From contig NZ_CP063779.1 in the NCBI RefSeq assembly GCF_021596945.1, forward strand, positions 1,463,592-1,527,591: a stretch of DNA of 64,000 nucleotides, read 5' to 3'. The stretch comes from Mongoliitalea daihaiensis. GTDB taxonomy: Bacteria > Bacteroidota > Bacteroidia > Cytophagales > Cyclobacteriaceae. Position 1 is the first letter of the stretch. Every line of letters starts with the position of its first letter. The position numbers were made by a program, and so were the translations under genes. Below are positions 35,049-44,562 of this stretch, one piece after another. The notes under the pieces are model-generated. The model searched no databases. It saw only the letters and a program-made list of their open reading frames with translations, and was not told where the DNA came from.

Positions 35049-36995
35049 ATGAGCAACGTCATCGCCAATCGTGTTAAAGAATTTCTCAAGCGATTTCCCC
35101 CGTTTTCGTTTTTAACGGAGGAGGCTTTGGGAGAAGTGTCACAGGGGGTGGTAATTCGGTATTTTGGGAAAGATGAGTTGTTATTTTCCAAAGGAGATCC
35201 GGCACAACCCTATTTCTTTGTTTTAAAGGAGGGGTCTATTTCATTGGTAGATTATATTGAGCAGGAGGAAAAAATTGTGGAGGTATGTGATGAGGGAGAT
35301 GTATTTGGTGTATTAGCGCTGTTGGGCAAAAGGCCTTATCGCTTGACAGCTAAAACATTGGAGGATTCCTTACTTTATGCGATTCCTGTAGCAAGTTTTG
35401 ATAAGATTCTCACTGAAAATAGCCGGGTAGCCTTGTATTTTGCAGCAGGCTTTGCTTCAGGGCAAGTGGTGGTGCGTACTGATCTTTCCCAATCTCAAAG
35501 AGCACGCACTGAATTTTCAGAAATTTCCAAAGATAATGGTTTACTGATTTTTACAGGTCAGTCAGACTTGAATTTCTCAAAAGATGTACTGACGTGTGGC
35601 CCAGAGTTAACCATTCAACAGGCTGCTAAAAAAATGGCGGATACTGGAGTAGGGTCAATTGTTATCGTCAATGAGACCAATCATCCCTTGGGAATTATCA
35701 CCGATAAAGATCTCCGCAATCGCCTAGTGGCACAAGGGAAAAGTTTCGAAACTCCTGTTACGGAGTTAATGACGTCCCCTGTATTGACTAAAAAGAAAGA
35801 TGCACTCTTTTCGGAGTTGTATCTTACGATGATTAAATTCCGATTACATCATTTGATTTTTACAGAAGATGGGACTGACCAGAGCCCTGTTGTGGGAATT
35901 TTATCTGACCATGATATTCTTTTATCACAAGGAAATAGTCCTGCCGTGCTGATTCATGCCTTGATGAATACATGGGAGATTTCCGAGATGGGTAAATTGA
36001 GAGACCGAGCGGAGAAGTTACTTTTCTACTACCTCGAAAATGAGGTCTCGATGGACTTTGTGGCCAACATCATTACAGAGATCAATGACATCATCATCCA
36101 ACGGATTATCCAATTGACCCAACGTAAACTTGCGGATGAATATCCGGGTATGGAGCAAGTGAAATTTTGTTTTCTTTCCTTAGGCAGTGAAGGAAGGGAA
36201 GAACAATTGCTGCGAACAGACTTGGATAATGCCATTGTATTTGAAGATGTTGTACAAGAAAAATTAGAGCGTACTCAAGCCTATTTCTTGCGCTTGGGCG
36301 AAGAGGTTGTAGAAGGCTTGCTTTGCTGTGGTTTTCAGGCTTGCCCTGCCGATATGATGGCCAATAATATCCGATGGTGTCAGCCGCTTGCCCAATGGAA
36401 ACAATATTTTTCCGATTGGATACTTACTCCAAGCCAAAAGGCTGTTTTGCATGCCACGATTTTTTTTGATTTTCGACCCATCTATGGCACTAAATCCTTG
36501 GCTGAGGAGATGAGTCAACATATTTACGAAGAGATTGGAGAGAAGAAAATCTTCCTCAATTTCCTAGCAAAAAACGCACTACTTAACCCTCCTCCCTTAG
36601 GATTTTTCCGCAACTTCATTGTGGAAAAATCTGGAGAGCAAAAAGATAAATTTGATATCAAGCTACGAGCGATGATGCCATTGACAGACATTGCACGTTT
36701 ATTGGTGTTGAGCCATCGAGTGATTGGAGTGAATAATACCTACAAGCGATTCGAAAAGTTGATAGAGTTAGAGCCGAATCACACGGAATTGATGCAAGAG
36801 GCGGGGAAAGCCTATGAGATTTTGATGCGAATGCGGGCCATTGAAGGTCTGAAAAATAACAGTTCAGGCCGATACATCAGCCCAGAAGCTTTGGGAAAAT
36901 TGCAGCGTCAATTGTTGAAAAACACCTTTTCTCCCATCGATGAATTGCAAAAGATGATTAAGGTTCGGTTTCAAACAGACTTTTTTGCAGGCTAG
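35049..36995 (+). CDS. cNMP-binding/CBS/DUF294 nucleotidyltransferase-like protein
   Basis: From ATG 35049 (MSNVIANRVKEFLKRF) the protein has 648 residues. The frame from 34941 begins in intergenic repeat DNA. Domains: cyclic-nucleotide-binding fold (about 15-125), a CBS pair (about 160-290, with GSIVIVNETNHPLGIITDKD), a GlnD-like DUF294 nucleotidyltransferase domain with FLSLGSEGREEQLLRTDLD (about 375-395), and DUF294_C. Such proteins accompany DUF4212/SSS/acs/CrbS clusters in many bacteria. The regulatory ligand and modification target are unknown. It lies 2 bp before the exonuclease gene. Confidence 0.88.
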   Translation: MSNVIANRVKEFLKRFPPFSFLTEEALGEVSQGVVIRYFGKDELLFSKGDPAQPYFFVLKEGSISLVDYIEQEEKIVEVCDEGDVFGVLALLGKRPYRLTAKTLEDSLLYAIPVASFDKILTENSRVALYFAAGFASGQVVVRTDLSQSQRARTEFSEISKDNGLLIFTGQSDLNFSKDVLTCGPELTIQQAAKKMADTGVGSIVIVNETNHPLGIITDKDLRNRLVAQGKSFETPVTELMTSPVLTKKKDALFSELYLTMIKFRLHHLIFTEDGTDQSPVVGILSDHDILLSQGNSPAVLIHALMNTWEISEMGKLRDRAEKLLFYYLENEVSMDFVANIITEINDIIIQRIIQLTQRKLADEYPGMEQVKFCFLSLGSEGREEQLLRTDLDNAIVFEDVVQEKLERTQAYFLRLGEEVVEGLLCCGFQACPADMMANNIRWCQPLAQWKQYFSDWILTPSQKAVLHATIFFDFRPIYGTKSLAEEMSQHIYEEIGEKKIFLNFLAKNALLNPPPLGFFRNFIVEKSGEQKDKFDIKLRAMMPLTDIARLLVLSHRVIGVNNTYKRFEKLIELEPNHTELMQEAGKAYEILMRMRAIEGLKNNSSGRYISPEALGKLQRQLLKNTFSPIDELQKMIKVRFQTDFFAG

Positions 36996-36997
36996 GT

Positions 36998-37672
36998 ATG
37001 GGAATATTTGATTTTTTGTTTTCTTCTCCCCATAAAAAAGCTGAGTTTATAGCAGCGTATGAGGCGGGTTTTGGTCAAAAAATCCCTGCGTCAAGAGGGC
37101 TGAGCTTTTTGCCTTTTGTAGTTTTGGATACAGAAACTACGGGATTGGAGCCTAAAACAGATTATATCCTTTCCTTTGGCGCGGTGAAGCTGAGGGGCTT
37201 TCAAATAAACATGCAAGAAAGCTTGGAGTGGTATTTACGCACACCCGCCCGAAGCAGAGAGGCGATTGAGGTGCATGAAATTTTGCAGCCGGGGGAGCTG
37301 ATAGATTTACAAGCCTTTGGAGAGCAATTTTTAACATACATTGGAAACAGTATTTTAGTCGGGCATCATGTGGGCTTTGACTTGGAGATGTTGACTAAAG
37401 CCTTGAAACCATTTGGATTTCGCAAGTTTTTGAATCCAGTGTTGGATACACATAGTTTGGCAGTAAGGCTTGAAAAAGGTCCACACTATGATAGCAGCAT
37501 GGGCAAGCCTGGGGAGTATTCCTTGGATAGCCTCTGCGAACGGTATCAGATTACTCTCGACGATCGACATACGGCTGCTGGTGACGCCTATTTGACAGCG
37601 CAATTATTGATGAAGCTGCTGAAATTGGCAGAGAAGAAGGGGATTAGAAGTTATGGGGAGTTGATCCGATAA
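36998..37672 (+). CDS. DnaQ-like 3'-5' exonuclease (DEDDh)
   Basis: The 224-residue protein has exonuclease motif I VLDTETTGLEPK, motif II around LVGHHVGFDLEML and motif III RHTAAGDAYLTAQLL with the catalytic His-Asp pair. It resembles the DNA polymerase III epsilon proofreading fold but stands alone, 2 bp after the DUF294 gene. The same pairing is recurrent next to acetate symporter clusters, so a role linked to that system (e.g. RNA or nucleotide turnover) is possible. This is inference. Confidence 0.88.
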   Translation: MGIFDFLFSSPHKKAEFIAAYEAGFGQKIPASRGLSFLPFVVLDTETTGLEPKTDYILSFGAVKLRGFQINMQESLEWYLRTPARSREAIEVHEILQPGELIDLQAFGEQFLTYIGNSILVGHHVGFDLEMLTKALKPFGFRKFLNPVLDTHSLAVRLEKGPHYDSSMGKPGEYSLDSLCERYQITLDDRHTAAGDAYLTAQLLMKLLKLAEKKGIRSYGELIR

Positions 37673-37946
37673 GGGGTTTTCTCACGGAAGGCGCGGAATA
37701 CGCAGAAATTTACAGAAAATGTAAATGTTACAGGAAAGGCAAACGCTGTGACTGCATAAACTATGTACCTTATTGCAAGTCATGTAAAAATTTTGTTCCT
37801 ATCCTACACACAGCCTGTTGGCCTGTGGAAGGCCTGTTAAAATAAGGGGGAATATTCATCGATAATCGTCTATTTGATACATTTTTGTAAAATTAGACAG
37901 ATCGTAATCTGTTTATTTTGTTATTTTTATCAAAATAAGCGATTTT

Positions 37947-38293
37947 ATGCCTGGGTTTAATCTTATTCCTACAGAGAAAATTATTGAGCGCTTTCGATAT
38001 GAAAATCCATGGTGGCTTACCAGGCAATTATCAGAGATTTACAAAATAATGGCGAAACGCCTTTATTTTGATTTATTTTTTCCATTTGTGAAGGAAAAAT
38101 CTATCAGAAGGGCTTTGGTTTTGATGGGGCCTAGACGTGTTGGTAAGACGGTGATGTTATTTCATAGTATTCAGCAGTTATTGGAAGAGAATATCCATCC
38201 ACATAAGTTTTTTTTATTGGCATCGATAATCCAATTTATGTTCATTTGTACCAGCATCCCTTTATACCTTTAACATTGGAGATATTACTTTAA
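37947..38293 (+). pseudogene. Truncated and frameshifted AAA ATPase (DUF4143-type)
   Basis: The reading frame begins MPGFNLIPTEKIIERFRYEN and has a Walker A motif LVLMGPRRVGKTVM, like the AAA_14/DUF4143 ATPases of Bacteroidota. After HPHK the expected sequence FFIGIDNPIYVHLYQHPFI is found only in the -1 frame across a T8 run (38208-38215), and it stops at 38293. The remaining roughly 270 residues of the family, including Walker B and DUF4143, are missing. This is a broken remnant. Confidence 0.8.
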
Positions 38294-38373
38294 AGATGAG
38301 GCATGTTAGTTGAAATAAGTGCTTATTTAGATTTCTCTCGGTTATATCTTCATATTCAACAATAAGGATATCT

Positions 38374-38982
38374 ATGAAAATTTCCGCATTTCTTATCCTT
38401 CTCATCCTCACCTCATGTGTTGGTACACGGGAATACCGGGTACAGAGCTATCAGGTGATGCCGTTTAAGGTGGTGGATACTTCGGAGCGAGTATTTGTGG
38501 AGTTTCCGAGGGAGCTGACGGAGAAGGAACTAATGACCATCAGACCCATTGTTCTGGGCAAATTAGAAGAACGGGATTTTCAAGAGGTACTGTGCAGCAG
38601 GTATGATCGAGCTAGATTAACGATGGCAGGGATTCATGACTTTTCGACCCAACGGAATTATCAGCGCCTCTTTACTGATGCCGGTATCCGCTATCTGTTG
38701 CGAGTTCAAACCTGGGATCGGAGGCATTATGACTGGGAGTTTCCTGTGATGCAGTATGCTTACAATGCTGAGGAAGATAAAACATACATTGTGCGAGGAG
38801 ATCTAGGGCTAGAAAAGCAGTATTGGTTGACTCTTAAATACAGTCTTTATGACTCCAAACTGGATAAGGAAGTCGCCGAACTCATCACTACTGCATCTCA
38901 CCCCCGTGGACGTTTCCACAAAAAAGCTATAGAAAAAGACATCCAACAACTACTAGCCCTCTTTGATAATCAATTGAAGTAA
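38374..38982 (+). CDS. Lipoprotein of unknown function, 202 aa
   Basis: The signal sequence MKISAFLILLILTSC ends in a lipobox (LTSC), so the mature N-terminus would be lipidated. The body (residues 20-202) is mixed alpha/beta with no motif I recognise. It has conserved-looking WDRRHYDWEFPVMQYAY and LTLKYSLYDSKLDKEV, which suggest a small-molecule or partner-binding domain. It stands alone between the broken ATPase and the convergent DUF4403 gene. Confidence 0.7.
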   Translation: MKISAFLILLILTSCVGTREYRVQSYQVMPFKVVDTSERVFVEFPRELTEKELMTIRPIVLGKLEERDFQEVLCSRYDRARLTMAGIHDFSTQRNYQRLFTDAGIRYLLRVQTWDRRHYDWEFPVMQYAYNAEEDKTYIVRGDLGLEKQYWLTLKYSLYDSKLDKEVAELITTASHPRGRFHKKAIEKDIQQLLALFDNQLK

Positions 38983-39115
38983 ATAAATGAAGTTCACGCT
39001 CCGAGCGCCAGGGATTTATTTCAACTTTATTTCCACCTTATTTCCCTCTCCACTCCTATAAATCTCTCCACCCCATCCAATATCCAAGTATTCTAATATC
39101 AACTAATATCCTCTA

Positions 39116-40501
39116 TTACTTCAATCGCACCTCCATAATCCCATCCGCTCGTATAAAAAGTTTTATATCCTCAGGAGTTACATATATTCCTTCAATCGCT
39201 ACATCGGGATTTCGAACCCGAAAATTGGCAAAATCAGTTTCAAAGTACCCTAATTGCTGCATTTCTTTTCTTGTATCCCTCAAAAAACCTGAGAGGGGAT
39301 AAGAGGACATCTTGTTGACTTGCTTGAGAATGCTAGACTTTTTGGAGTTGATGGCGAGCTTTGCAGGCAGATTGGAAGTTTTAACATCAAATTGTGCACT
39401 TTCGAGGCCTAAACTTTCGGTTTCTTCATCAAAAACAGGTTGGCCGGCAAATAGAAACTGTCCTTTAATTTCATTTTTCCCTTTTCGGATGGCTTTGAAG
39501 TCCATGGTGAGCAGAATTTTTTCTCCGTATTGCTGGGTTTTGAGGTTGGATGGAATGACAACCGTATTTTTATCTGTACGGATTTCTTTGCCGCTCATAG
39601 CTTGATTCAAATAGATATCTAATTCTTTGTAAGGTAACGCTAGTGGGAGCAAAAGATCGAGGGTATTAGAAGTGTCATCATTGTAATAAATGTTTGGTAA
39701 AGGGACTTTTGGTGTAGTTGGTTTTTGACCGATGACTGAGTACATGTTTCCTTCAATTCCTAGGTAAAGGGTCATTTTTTGATCCATGGTGATCTCTTCT
39801 TTGACACGAATTTTGGATGGGACACCATAAAAGTGGACCATCATTCCCTCTTGTTCGACACTGTAGGGTTTGGCAAAAGCATCCCAAGTTTCTTGGGCCA
39901 TGCTCTTAAAATCAAAGCGAGTCAAACCAGCGGCTGAGAGTTGATTATCTAAGACTTTTTGTAGTTGGGACTTTACTACCCTGTCTAAGTCAATCTCAAA
40001 ACCGAGAAAATTATATTTCATAGATTTTCCCCAACTTTCAATCTGAAGATTTTTTACTTGGATATCCCAGTTTCTGCCGATTTCAGGAACGAAACTTATC
40101 TCAGGAATAAGATTTTCATTGAATGGAAAGTTGGTAGAAAGATTTTGACCAAAAACTTTCCGTTCGATCTGGAAATCTCCTTTCAGGTTCATGGGGGCTT
40201 TGACCTTCAGCGTATTATTCGGTCCAGCTGTCAGTTTGATTTTTCCGGTTCGTTTGACATCTAAATCTGCTTTCATACCATTTCCAATAGGTAAACCCTT
40301 GTCAGCAAATAGTTGATTGCTCCAGTCTTTGTTGAGATTGTCCTCTAGGTAAGAAAGTGGAAAAACGATGGGGATATTAATATATGAGGTGGTAGCAGGA
40401 AGTTCTGTTGTTTCCATCTGATGTGCTTTATGCGGCTTGATGGAAGTACATGAAATGGAAAGTAAGAGCAGAATCAAAAACCAAGATGGCTGGGAATGCA
40501 T
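39116..40501 (-). CDS. DUF4403 family lipoprotein
   Basis: The 461-residue protein has a lipobox-type signal peptide (LLLLSISC, Cys18). It continues with SYINIPIVFPLSYLEDNLN, the start of the DUF4403 domain found across Bacteroidota. The family has two tandem beta-rich repeats reminiscent of TULIP/SMP lipid-binding folds, so a role in envelope lipid handling is possible but not shown. No operon partner. Confidence 0.8.
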   Translation of the reverse strand: MHSQPSWFLILLLLSISCTSIKPHKAHQMETTELPATTSYINIPIVFPLSYLEDNLNKDWSNQLFADKGLPIGNGMKADLDVKRTGKIKLTAGPNNTLKVKAPMNLKGDFQIERKVFGQNLSTNFPFNENLIPEISFVPEIGRNWDIQVKNLQIESWGKSMKYNFLGFEIDLDRVVKSQLQKVLDNQLSAAGLTRFDFKSMAQETWDAFAKPYSVEQEGMMVHFYGVPSKIRVKEEITMDQKMTLYLGIEGNMYSVIGQKPTTPKVPLPNIYYNDDTSNTLDLLLPLALPYKELDIYLNQAMSGKEIRTDKNTVVIPSNLKTQQYGEKILLTMDFKAIRKGKNEIKGQFLFAGQPVFDEETESLGLESAQFDVKTSNLPAKLAINSKKSSILKQVNKMSSYPLSGFLRDTRKEMQQLGYFETDFANFRVRNPDVAIEGIYVTPEDIKLFIRADGIMEVRLK

Positions 40502-40661
40502 AGATGAGTAGTTAAGTAAGCGCTGTTTTAGGGAACGTAAAAGCCTCTATAAAGATATAGTCATTACATGAATAGTACCAAAAATCGTGCAAATTGATAT
40601 GTGGGGTTACGGGAACTTATTTAAAGGTAAAAACATTTGTTTTGAGTAATATCTGCAACCT

Positions 40662-40997
40662 ATGAATTGGAATAGATTAGAGTCAATCGATCAGTTAGTG
40701 GAGATCAAAGAAAAAAGTCTAGAGAAGCCTGTTTTGATTTTTAAGCATAGTACCCGATGCTCGATTAGTAGCATGGTTTGGGATCGCTTGAAGCGCAATT
40801 GGAAAACAGAAGATTTTGATCGAGTAGATCCTTTCTTTTTAGATTTGATTGCTCATAGAGACATTTCTAACTCGATTTCTAAAGAATTTGATGTGTATCA
40901 TGAGTCTCCTCAAATCATTTTAATCAAAGATGGTAAAGCCACCTATGACACTTCTCATATGGGGATTAATTACAACGATATCATGAAGCGCTTGTAG
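40662..40997 (+). CDS. ytxJ: Bacillithiol-system redox-active protein YtxJ
   Basis: This 111-residue thioredoxin-fold protein has the monothiol active site FKHSTRCSISSMVWDR and the cis-proline segment HESPQIILIKDGK. It matches YtxJ (DUF2847), thought to be a bacilliredoxin that removes bacillithiol from proteins. Its presence suggests that the organism makes bacillithiol rather than glutathione, as many Bacteroidota do. It lies 40 bp before dgt. Confidence 0.9.
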   Translation: MNWNRLESIDQLVEIKEKSLEKPVLIFKHSTRCSISSMVWDRLKRNWKTEDFDRVDPFFLDLIAHRDISNSISKEFDVYHESPQIILIKDGKATYDTSHMGINYNDIMKRL

Positions 40998-41037
40998 ATT
41001 CTTTATGGAATTTCCGCATTCTGGAGTAATTTTGAGC

Positions 41038-42390
41038 ATGATGCAATGGGAAAAATTACTGGCAGCTGGAAGATTTGATCCTGAAAACAGGGCTATCCCC
41101 TCTAATGAACGCTTTCGTACAGAGTTTGAACGCGATTATGATCGAATTATTTTTTCAGCACCTTTTCGTAATCTTCAAGATAAAACACAAGTATTTCCTT
41201 TACCAGAGCATGATTTTGTTCATACGCGATTAACACATAGCCTAGAAGTGTCTAGTGTTGGCAGGTCTTTAGGTAAATCAGTAGGAGAATATTTACTTGG
41301 AAAGTATGCGTCGCTTCAATCAGTGGGGATTTCCCCTTCGGATGTGGGCGCTATTGTGGCCGCTGCAGCTTTGACTCATGATATTGGCAATCCTCCCTTT
41401 GGACATGCAGGAGAAGATGCCATCTCTGATTTCTTCAAATTTCATCCTTATGGACAGGTTTGGCAAAGACATGTGAAGTCTTTGGAGTGGGAGGATTTGT
41501 GCAAGTTTGAGGGAAACGCACAAGGCTTCCGGATGTTAGTTTCTAAGGAGAATGGATTGAAGCTTTCGTTGGCTACCTTGGCAGCCTTTACCAAGTACCC
41601 AAGACCTTCTCAATTGTTTGAGCAGAGCAAAACTCGAAGATCTCAAAAGAAATATGGATTTTTTGCCGATCAGATGGGTGATTATGCGTATTTGGCAGAA
41701 AAGCTAGGTCTGAAACAAGTGAATTCCGAATGTTGGTTGAGACATCCGCTGGCTTTTTTGGTGGAAGCTGCTGATGACATTTGCTATAGTATCATTGACC
41801 TTGAGGATGGGTGCACCTTGGGACTAGTGAGTTGGGAGGAAGGGATAAGGCTACTTTCCGGAATCTTACAAGAGAAGTATCAACCTGAAAAACTTCAAAA
41901 GTACAACAAGGAGTCCCAGCAGTTAGCGGTATTACGGGCAATGGCGATTAGCAGATTGGTGGAGGAAGTGGTGCAAGCTTTTATTCAGCAAGAAGAGGCG
42001 ATGCTAGAAGGTGAGTTTGATCAGGCTTTGACAGATATCATACCTTCTGCAGAAGCTTTAGCAAAAATCGTAAAAATTTCTGTCAGCCAAATTTATCGCT
42101 CTAAACCTGTCTTAGAAAAAGAAGCAGCAGGATTTCAAGTGATAGAGGGTCTCTTAGAGGTATTTTCTACGGCCATCAATCATAAGTTTTATCAGACAGA
42201 GCTTTTTTCAGGAAAAGATAGGAGTATCCTTCGGTTATTGCCCAAGGAGCTATCAAGTGCTGACTGGGAAAATCACACACATACCTATGCTTTGTTACGT
42301 TCGTTGATAGACTTCATCTCTGGCATGACAGATAAGCATGCCTTAGCATTGTATAGAAGAGTGAAGGGAATTGCCTTACCGGGTGCCTGA
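41038..42390 (+). CDS. dgt: Deoxyguanosinetriphosphate triphosphohydrolase-like dNTPase
   Basis: This HD-domain enzyme hydrolyses dGTP or other dNTPs to the nucleoside and triphosphate. I start at MMQWEKLLAAGRF (41038), matching family N-termini. An ATG at 41005 would add 11 residues. The HD motif is ALTHDIGNPPFGHAGEDAI, preceded by VHTRLTHSLEVSSVGRSLG and followed by VEAADDICYSIIDLEDG with the third metal ligand. The stop is only 3 bp from the convergent NarL-type regulator, so transcripts must overlap. Confidence 0.92.
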   Translation: MMQWEKLLAAGRFDPENRAIPSNERFRTEFERDYDRIIFSAPFRNLQDKTQVFPLPEHDFVHTRLTHSLEVSSVGRSLGKSVGEYLLGKYASLQSVGISPSDVGAIVAAAALTHDIGNPPFGHAGEDAISDFFKFHPYGQVWQRHVKSLEWEDLCKFEGNAQGFRMLVSKENGLKLSLATLAAFTKYPRPSQLFEQSKTRRSQKKYGFFADQMGDYAYLAEKLGLKQVNSECWLRHPLAFLVEAADDICYSIIDLEDGCTLGLVSWEEGIRLLSGILQEKYQPEKLQKYNKESQQLAVLRAMAISRLVEEVVQAFIQQEEAMLEGEFDQALTDIIPSAEALAKIVKISVSQIYRSKPVLEKEAAGFQVIEGLLEVFSTAINHKFYQTELFSGKDRSILRLLPKELSSADWENHTHTYALLRSLIDFISGMTDKHALALYRRVKGIALPGA

Positions 42391-42393
42391 TAA

Positions 42394-43020
42394 TTATAGG
42401 CGCATTTCATTGGCTTTGTTGACAAGCTCAGCTACCGAAGATACACCTAGCTTTGCGTGAATCTTTTTGCGGTGAGTTTCTACTGTATGCTGAGAGAGGG
42501 CTAGATCATCAGCAATTTCACGATTGGTTTTGCCATCTCGGATTTTTTTGATGATTTGTAATTCACGTTTAGAAAGTCTAAACTTATCGCTGAAAAAATC
42601 AGGAAAAGTACTATTTTCAATTTCATTTAAGATTTTGCGATAGTCGGCAATGTAACTTCCTTCATATACCTCTCGAATGGTATAAATAAGTTCATCAGTA
42701 TCAGAATCCTTGAGCATGTAAGCACTAGCGCCGGCCTTAATGCATTTATCGAAAATCAATGGATCATCGTACATAGAAAGCACAATCACTTTGATTTTTG
42801 TACTGACCTCCTTGATGGCTTTGATCACCCCAATTCCATCGAGACCTGGCATGTTCATATCAGTAAGAGCAATGTCTATTGATTTTTGTTGTGCGAATGT
42901 GGCTAACTCATTACCAGTAAAAAAAATTCCTTTTATTTTAAAATCCTCCTCCTCCTCCAACAAGGACTTAATACCTTTCGCAAAAAGTTTGTGGTCATCA
43001 GCTATCGCTATACGGATCAT
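42394..43020 (-). CDS. NarL/FixJ-type response regulator
   Basis: The 208-residue protein has a receiver (IRIAIADDHKLF, phosphoacceptor in IALTDMNMPGLDG, VIVLSMYD, YMLKDSDTDEL). A C-terminal LuxR-type HTH follows (LSKRELQIIKKIRDGKTNRE, LSQHTVETHRKKI). It is the last gene of the five-gene minus-strand operon and the partner of the kinase 36 bp upstream. The palindrome at 45737-45760 before the operon is a plausible target site. Confidence 0.93.
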   Translation of the reverse strand: MIRIAIADDHKLFAKGIKSLLEEEEDFKIKGIFFTGNELATFAQQKSIDIALTDMNMPGLDGIGVIKAIKEVSTKIKVIVLSMYDDPLIFDKCIKAGASAYMLKDSDTDELIYTIREVYEGSYIADYRKILNEIENSTFPDFFSDKFRLSKRELQIIKKIRDGKTNREIADDLALSQHTVETHRKKIHAKLGVSSVAELVNKANEMRL

Positions 43021-43056
43021 TGAGAGTAAAGTGAGGTAAATATGTCTGAATATAGG

Positions 43057-43821
43057 CTATATACCGAATTTAGGCAAAAAAAGTTCAATAGAAGTGCCAT
43101 TTCCTACGCTACTGGTAATTCTCAAAGTACCTCCGATGGTTTCCATACGTTTTTTCAGATTGATTAGTCCTGAACCATCCCCTCTCACCTGTATATCAAA
43201 ACCTACTCCATCATCTCGCAGATGAATGCAGGTATGCTGATCCTGCTCATGGATAGTTATAGAGATATGGTTAGGACGGGCATGCTTGATGGCATTATTG
43301 ATGCACTCTTGAATGATACGGATCAGGATCAATTTCTCATCCTTGTTCAACATCAGTTCTGGAACACGTGATTCAAATGAGGTCGTACAAAACTCCGCAT
43401 GTGTAAGCTTATCCAATTCCTTTTGGATGAAAGTTTCCAAGGAATATCCTTCCAGCCATTCTAGGTTCAATATTTTAGATAGTCCCCGTACTTCCCGGAT
43501 GATATCATTGATCATAAACTTTCCGTTGGCTACTTTTTCAGGTTTAGCACTGGAAAGGTTCATTTTTGCCAAGGATAGTAGTTGACCGATGTTGTCATGG
43601 AGTTCCCGTCCTACAAAACTTAGGGTTTCCTCCCTGATTTCTTTCTCCACATTCAACATGGTTTTTTCATACTCGGTTTGTATGGCTTTCAGTTTTTCTT
43701 GGTTTTTGATCTGTTTTTGACGGTGATACAAAAGCATTAAAACTATAAAAGAAACCATCAAGAGCATCAAAAAGATACCCATGAGAATGATGACGAATAA
43801 TCCTGATCCTTCATTTTCCAT
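43057..43821 (-). CDS. HisKA_3-type sensor histidine kinase
   Basis: The 254-residue kinase has one N-terminal membrane helix (about 9-30) and essentially no periplasmic domain. A coiled-coil, HisKA_3 dimerisation domain with VGRELHDNIGQLLSLAKM, and HATPase_c with IIQECINNAIKHARP and DDGVGFD follow. Because it lacks its own sensor domain, the polytopic proteins in the same operon are likely to sense the signal for it. Partner regulator is directly downstream. Confidence 0.92.
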   Translation of the reverse strand: MENEGSGLFVIILMGIFLMLLMVSFIVLMLLYHRQKQIKNQEKLKAIQTEYEKTMLNVEKEIREETLSFVGRELHDNIGQLLSLAKMNLSSAKPEKVANGKFMINDIIREVRGLSKILNLEWLEGYSLETFIQKELDKLTHAEFCTTSFESRVPELMLNKDEKLILIRIIQECINNAIKHARPNHISITIHEQDQHTCIHLRDDGVGFDIQVRGDGSGLINLKKRMETIGGTLRITSSVGNGTSIELFLPKFGI

Positions 43822-43851
43822 GATAAGTCACTTTCATTCCCTTGACTTTAG

Positions 43852-44559
43852 TTAGACACTTAGTTTTTTTGAATATTTGAAATCAGCTGGAATATCCAAT
43901 GAGCTTTCTTTTTTTAGCAAAGCCAAGTAATACAATAGCCCAAAGCTCAAATACATCGTACCACCGATTATTTTTATTACAAAGCTTAGAAATCGGTATG
44001 AAGACTGCTCTAAAGTTATCACATAAAGAAAGAAAGAAAAAAATAGTAAAGAAGCACTATAGAACAGCAATATCAAAGAGACTATCCAAAAGTCAGGAAC
44101 TTTCCAAAGTTGCTGGTCCATATAGGTTTCATTTGTTACTAGATTATAAAAGAATGTCAAGCATCCTAATATGATTAAGATACCGGCAAACGTATAGTTA
44201 TAATTGTGAAATTGTGTGATTGGAGATATAGATAAACTGGTAATTATACCCCATGCACCAAAAGCTATGGCCGTATAACGGAGTATTCTTTTGCTAAACT
44301 TATCATTGATAAGTATGGATAAATAAAACAGGATCAAGACTGTCTCTACGTACACAAATCCGATATTATACACCCAATGATTCCTAATTCCTTGCATTCC
44401 AAGATGTTTGCCATACACCTCTGTCATAGAAATGACCAGCAAAATGAAAAATATAATTACATGGCTTTTTTTATAGGACTTAAGGTTTAAAAAAAAGCAA
44501 GGGACGCTCAATAGCAGTCCTAATACAATCATTATATTATACCAGTTGACAACATGCAT
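43852..44559 (-). CDS. Polytopic membrane protein B (seven-helix type), unknown family
   Basis: The 235-residue protein has about seven hydrophobic segments, a short polar tail (FKYSKKLSV) and no catalytic motif. It is paralogous to the product of 45014-45694: both have YNIGFVxxE followed by LL, a P-x-FWI motif before a helix with LFYSA, and GTMYLxFG near the end. Such topology would suit a receptor or signal-transducing subunit for the sensor-less kinase. It starts 4 bp after the small Cys-tail gene. Confidence 0.75.
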   Translation of the reverse strand: MHVVNWYNIMIVLGLLLSVPCFFLNLKSYKKSHVIIFFILLVISMTEVYGKHLGMQGIRNHWVYNIGFVYVETVLILFYLSILINDKFSKRILRYTAIAFGAWGIITSLSISPITQFHNYNYTFAGILIILGCLTFFYNLVTNETYMDQQLWKVPDFWIVSLILLFYSASLLFFSFFLYVITLEQSSYRFLSFVIKIIGGTMYLSFGLLYYLALLKKESSLDIPADFKYSKKLSV

Positions 44560-44562
44560 ACG

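Noticed and set aside
37673-37946. A tRNA or riboswitch in the gap after the exonuclease gene
   Set aside because: I could fold only a short ACAGATCGTAATCTGT stem. There is no cloverleaf, T-loop or known aptamer signature.
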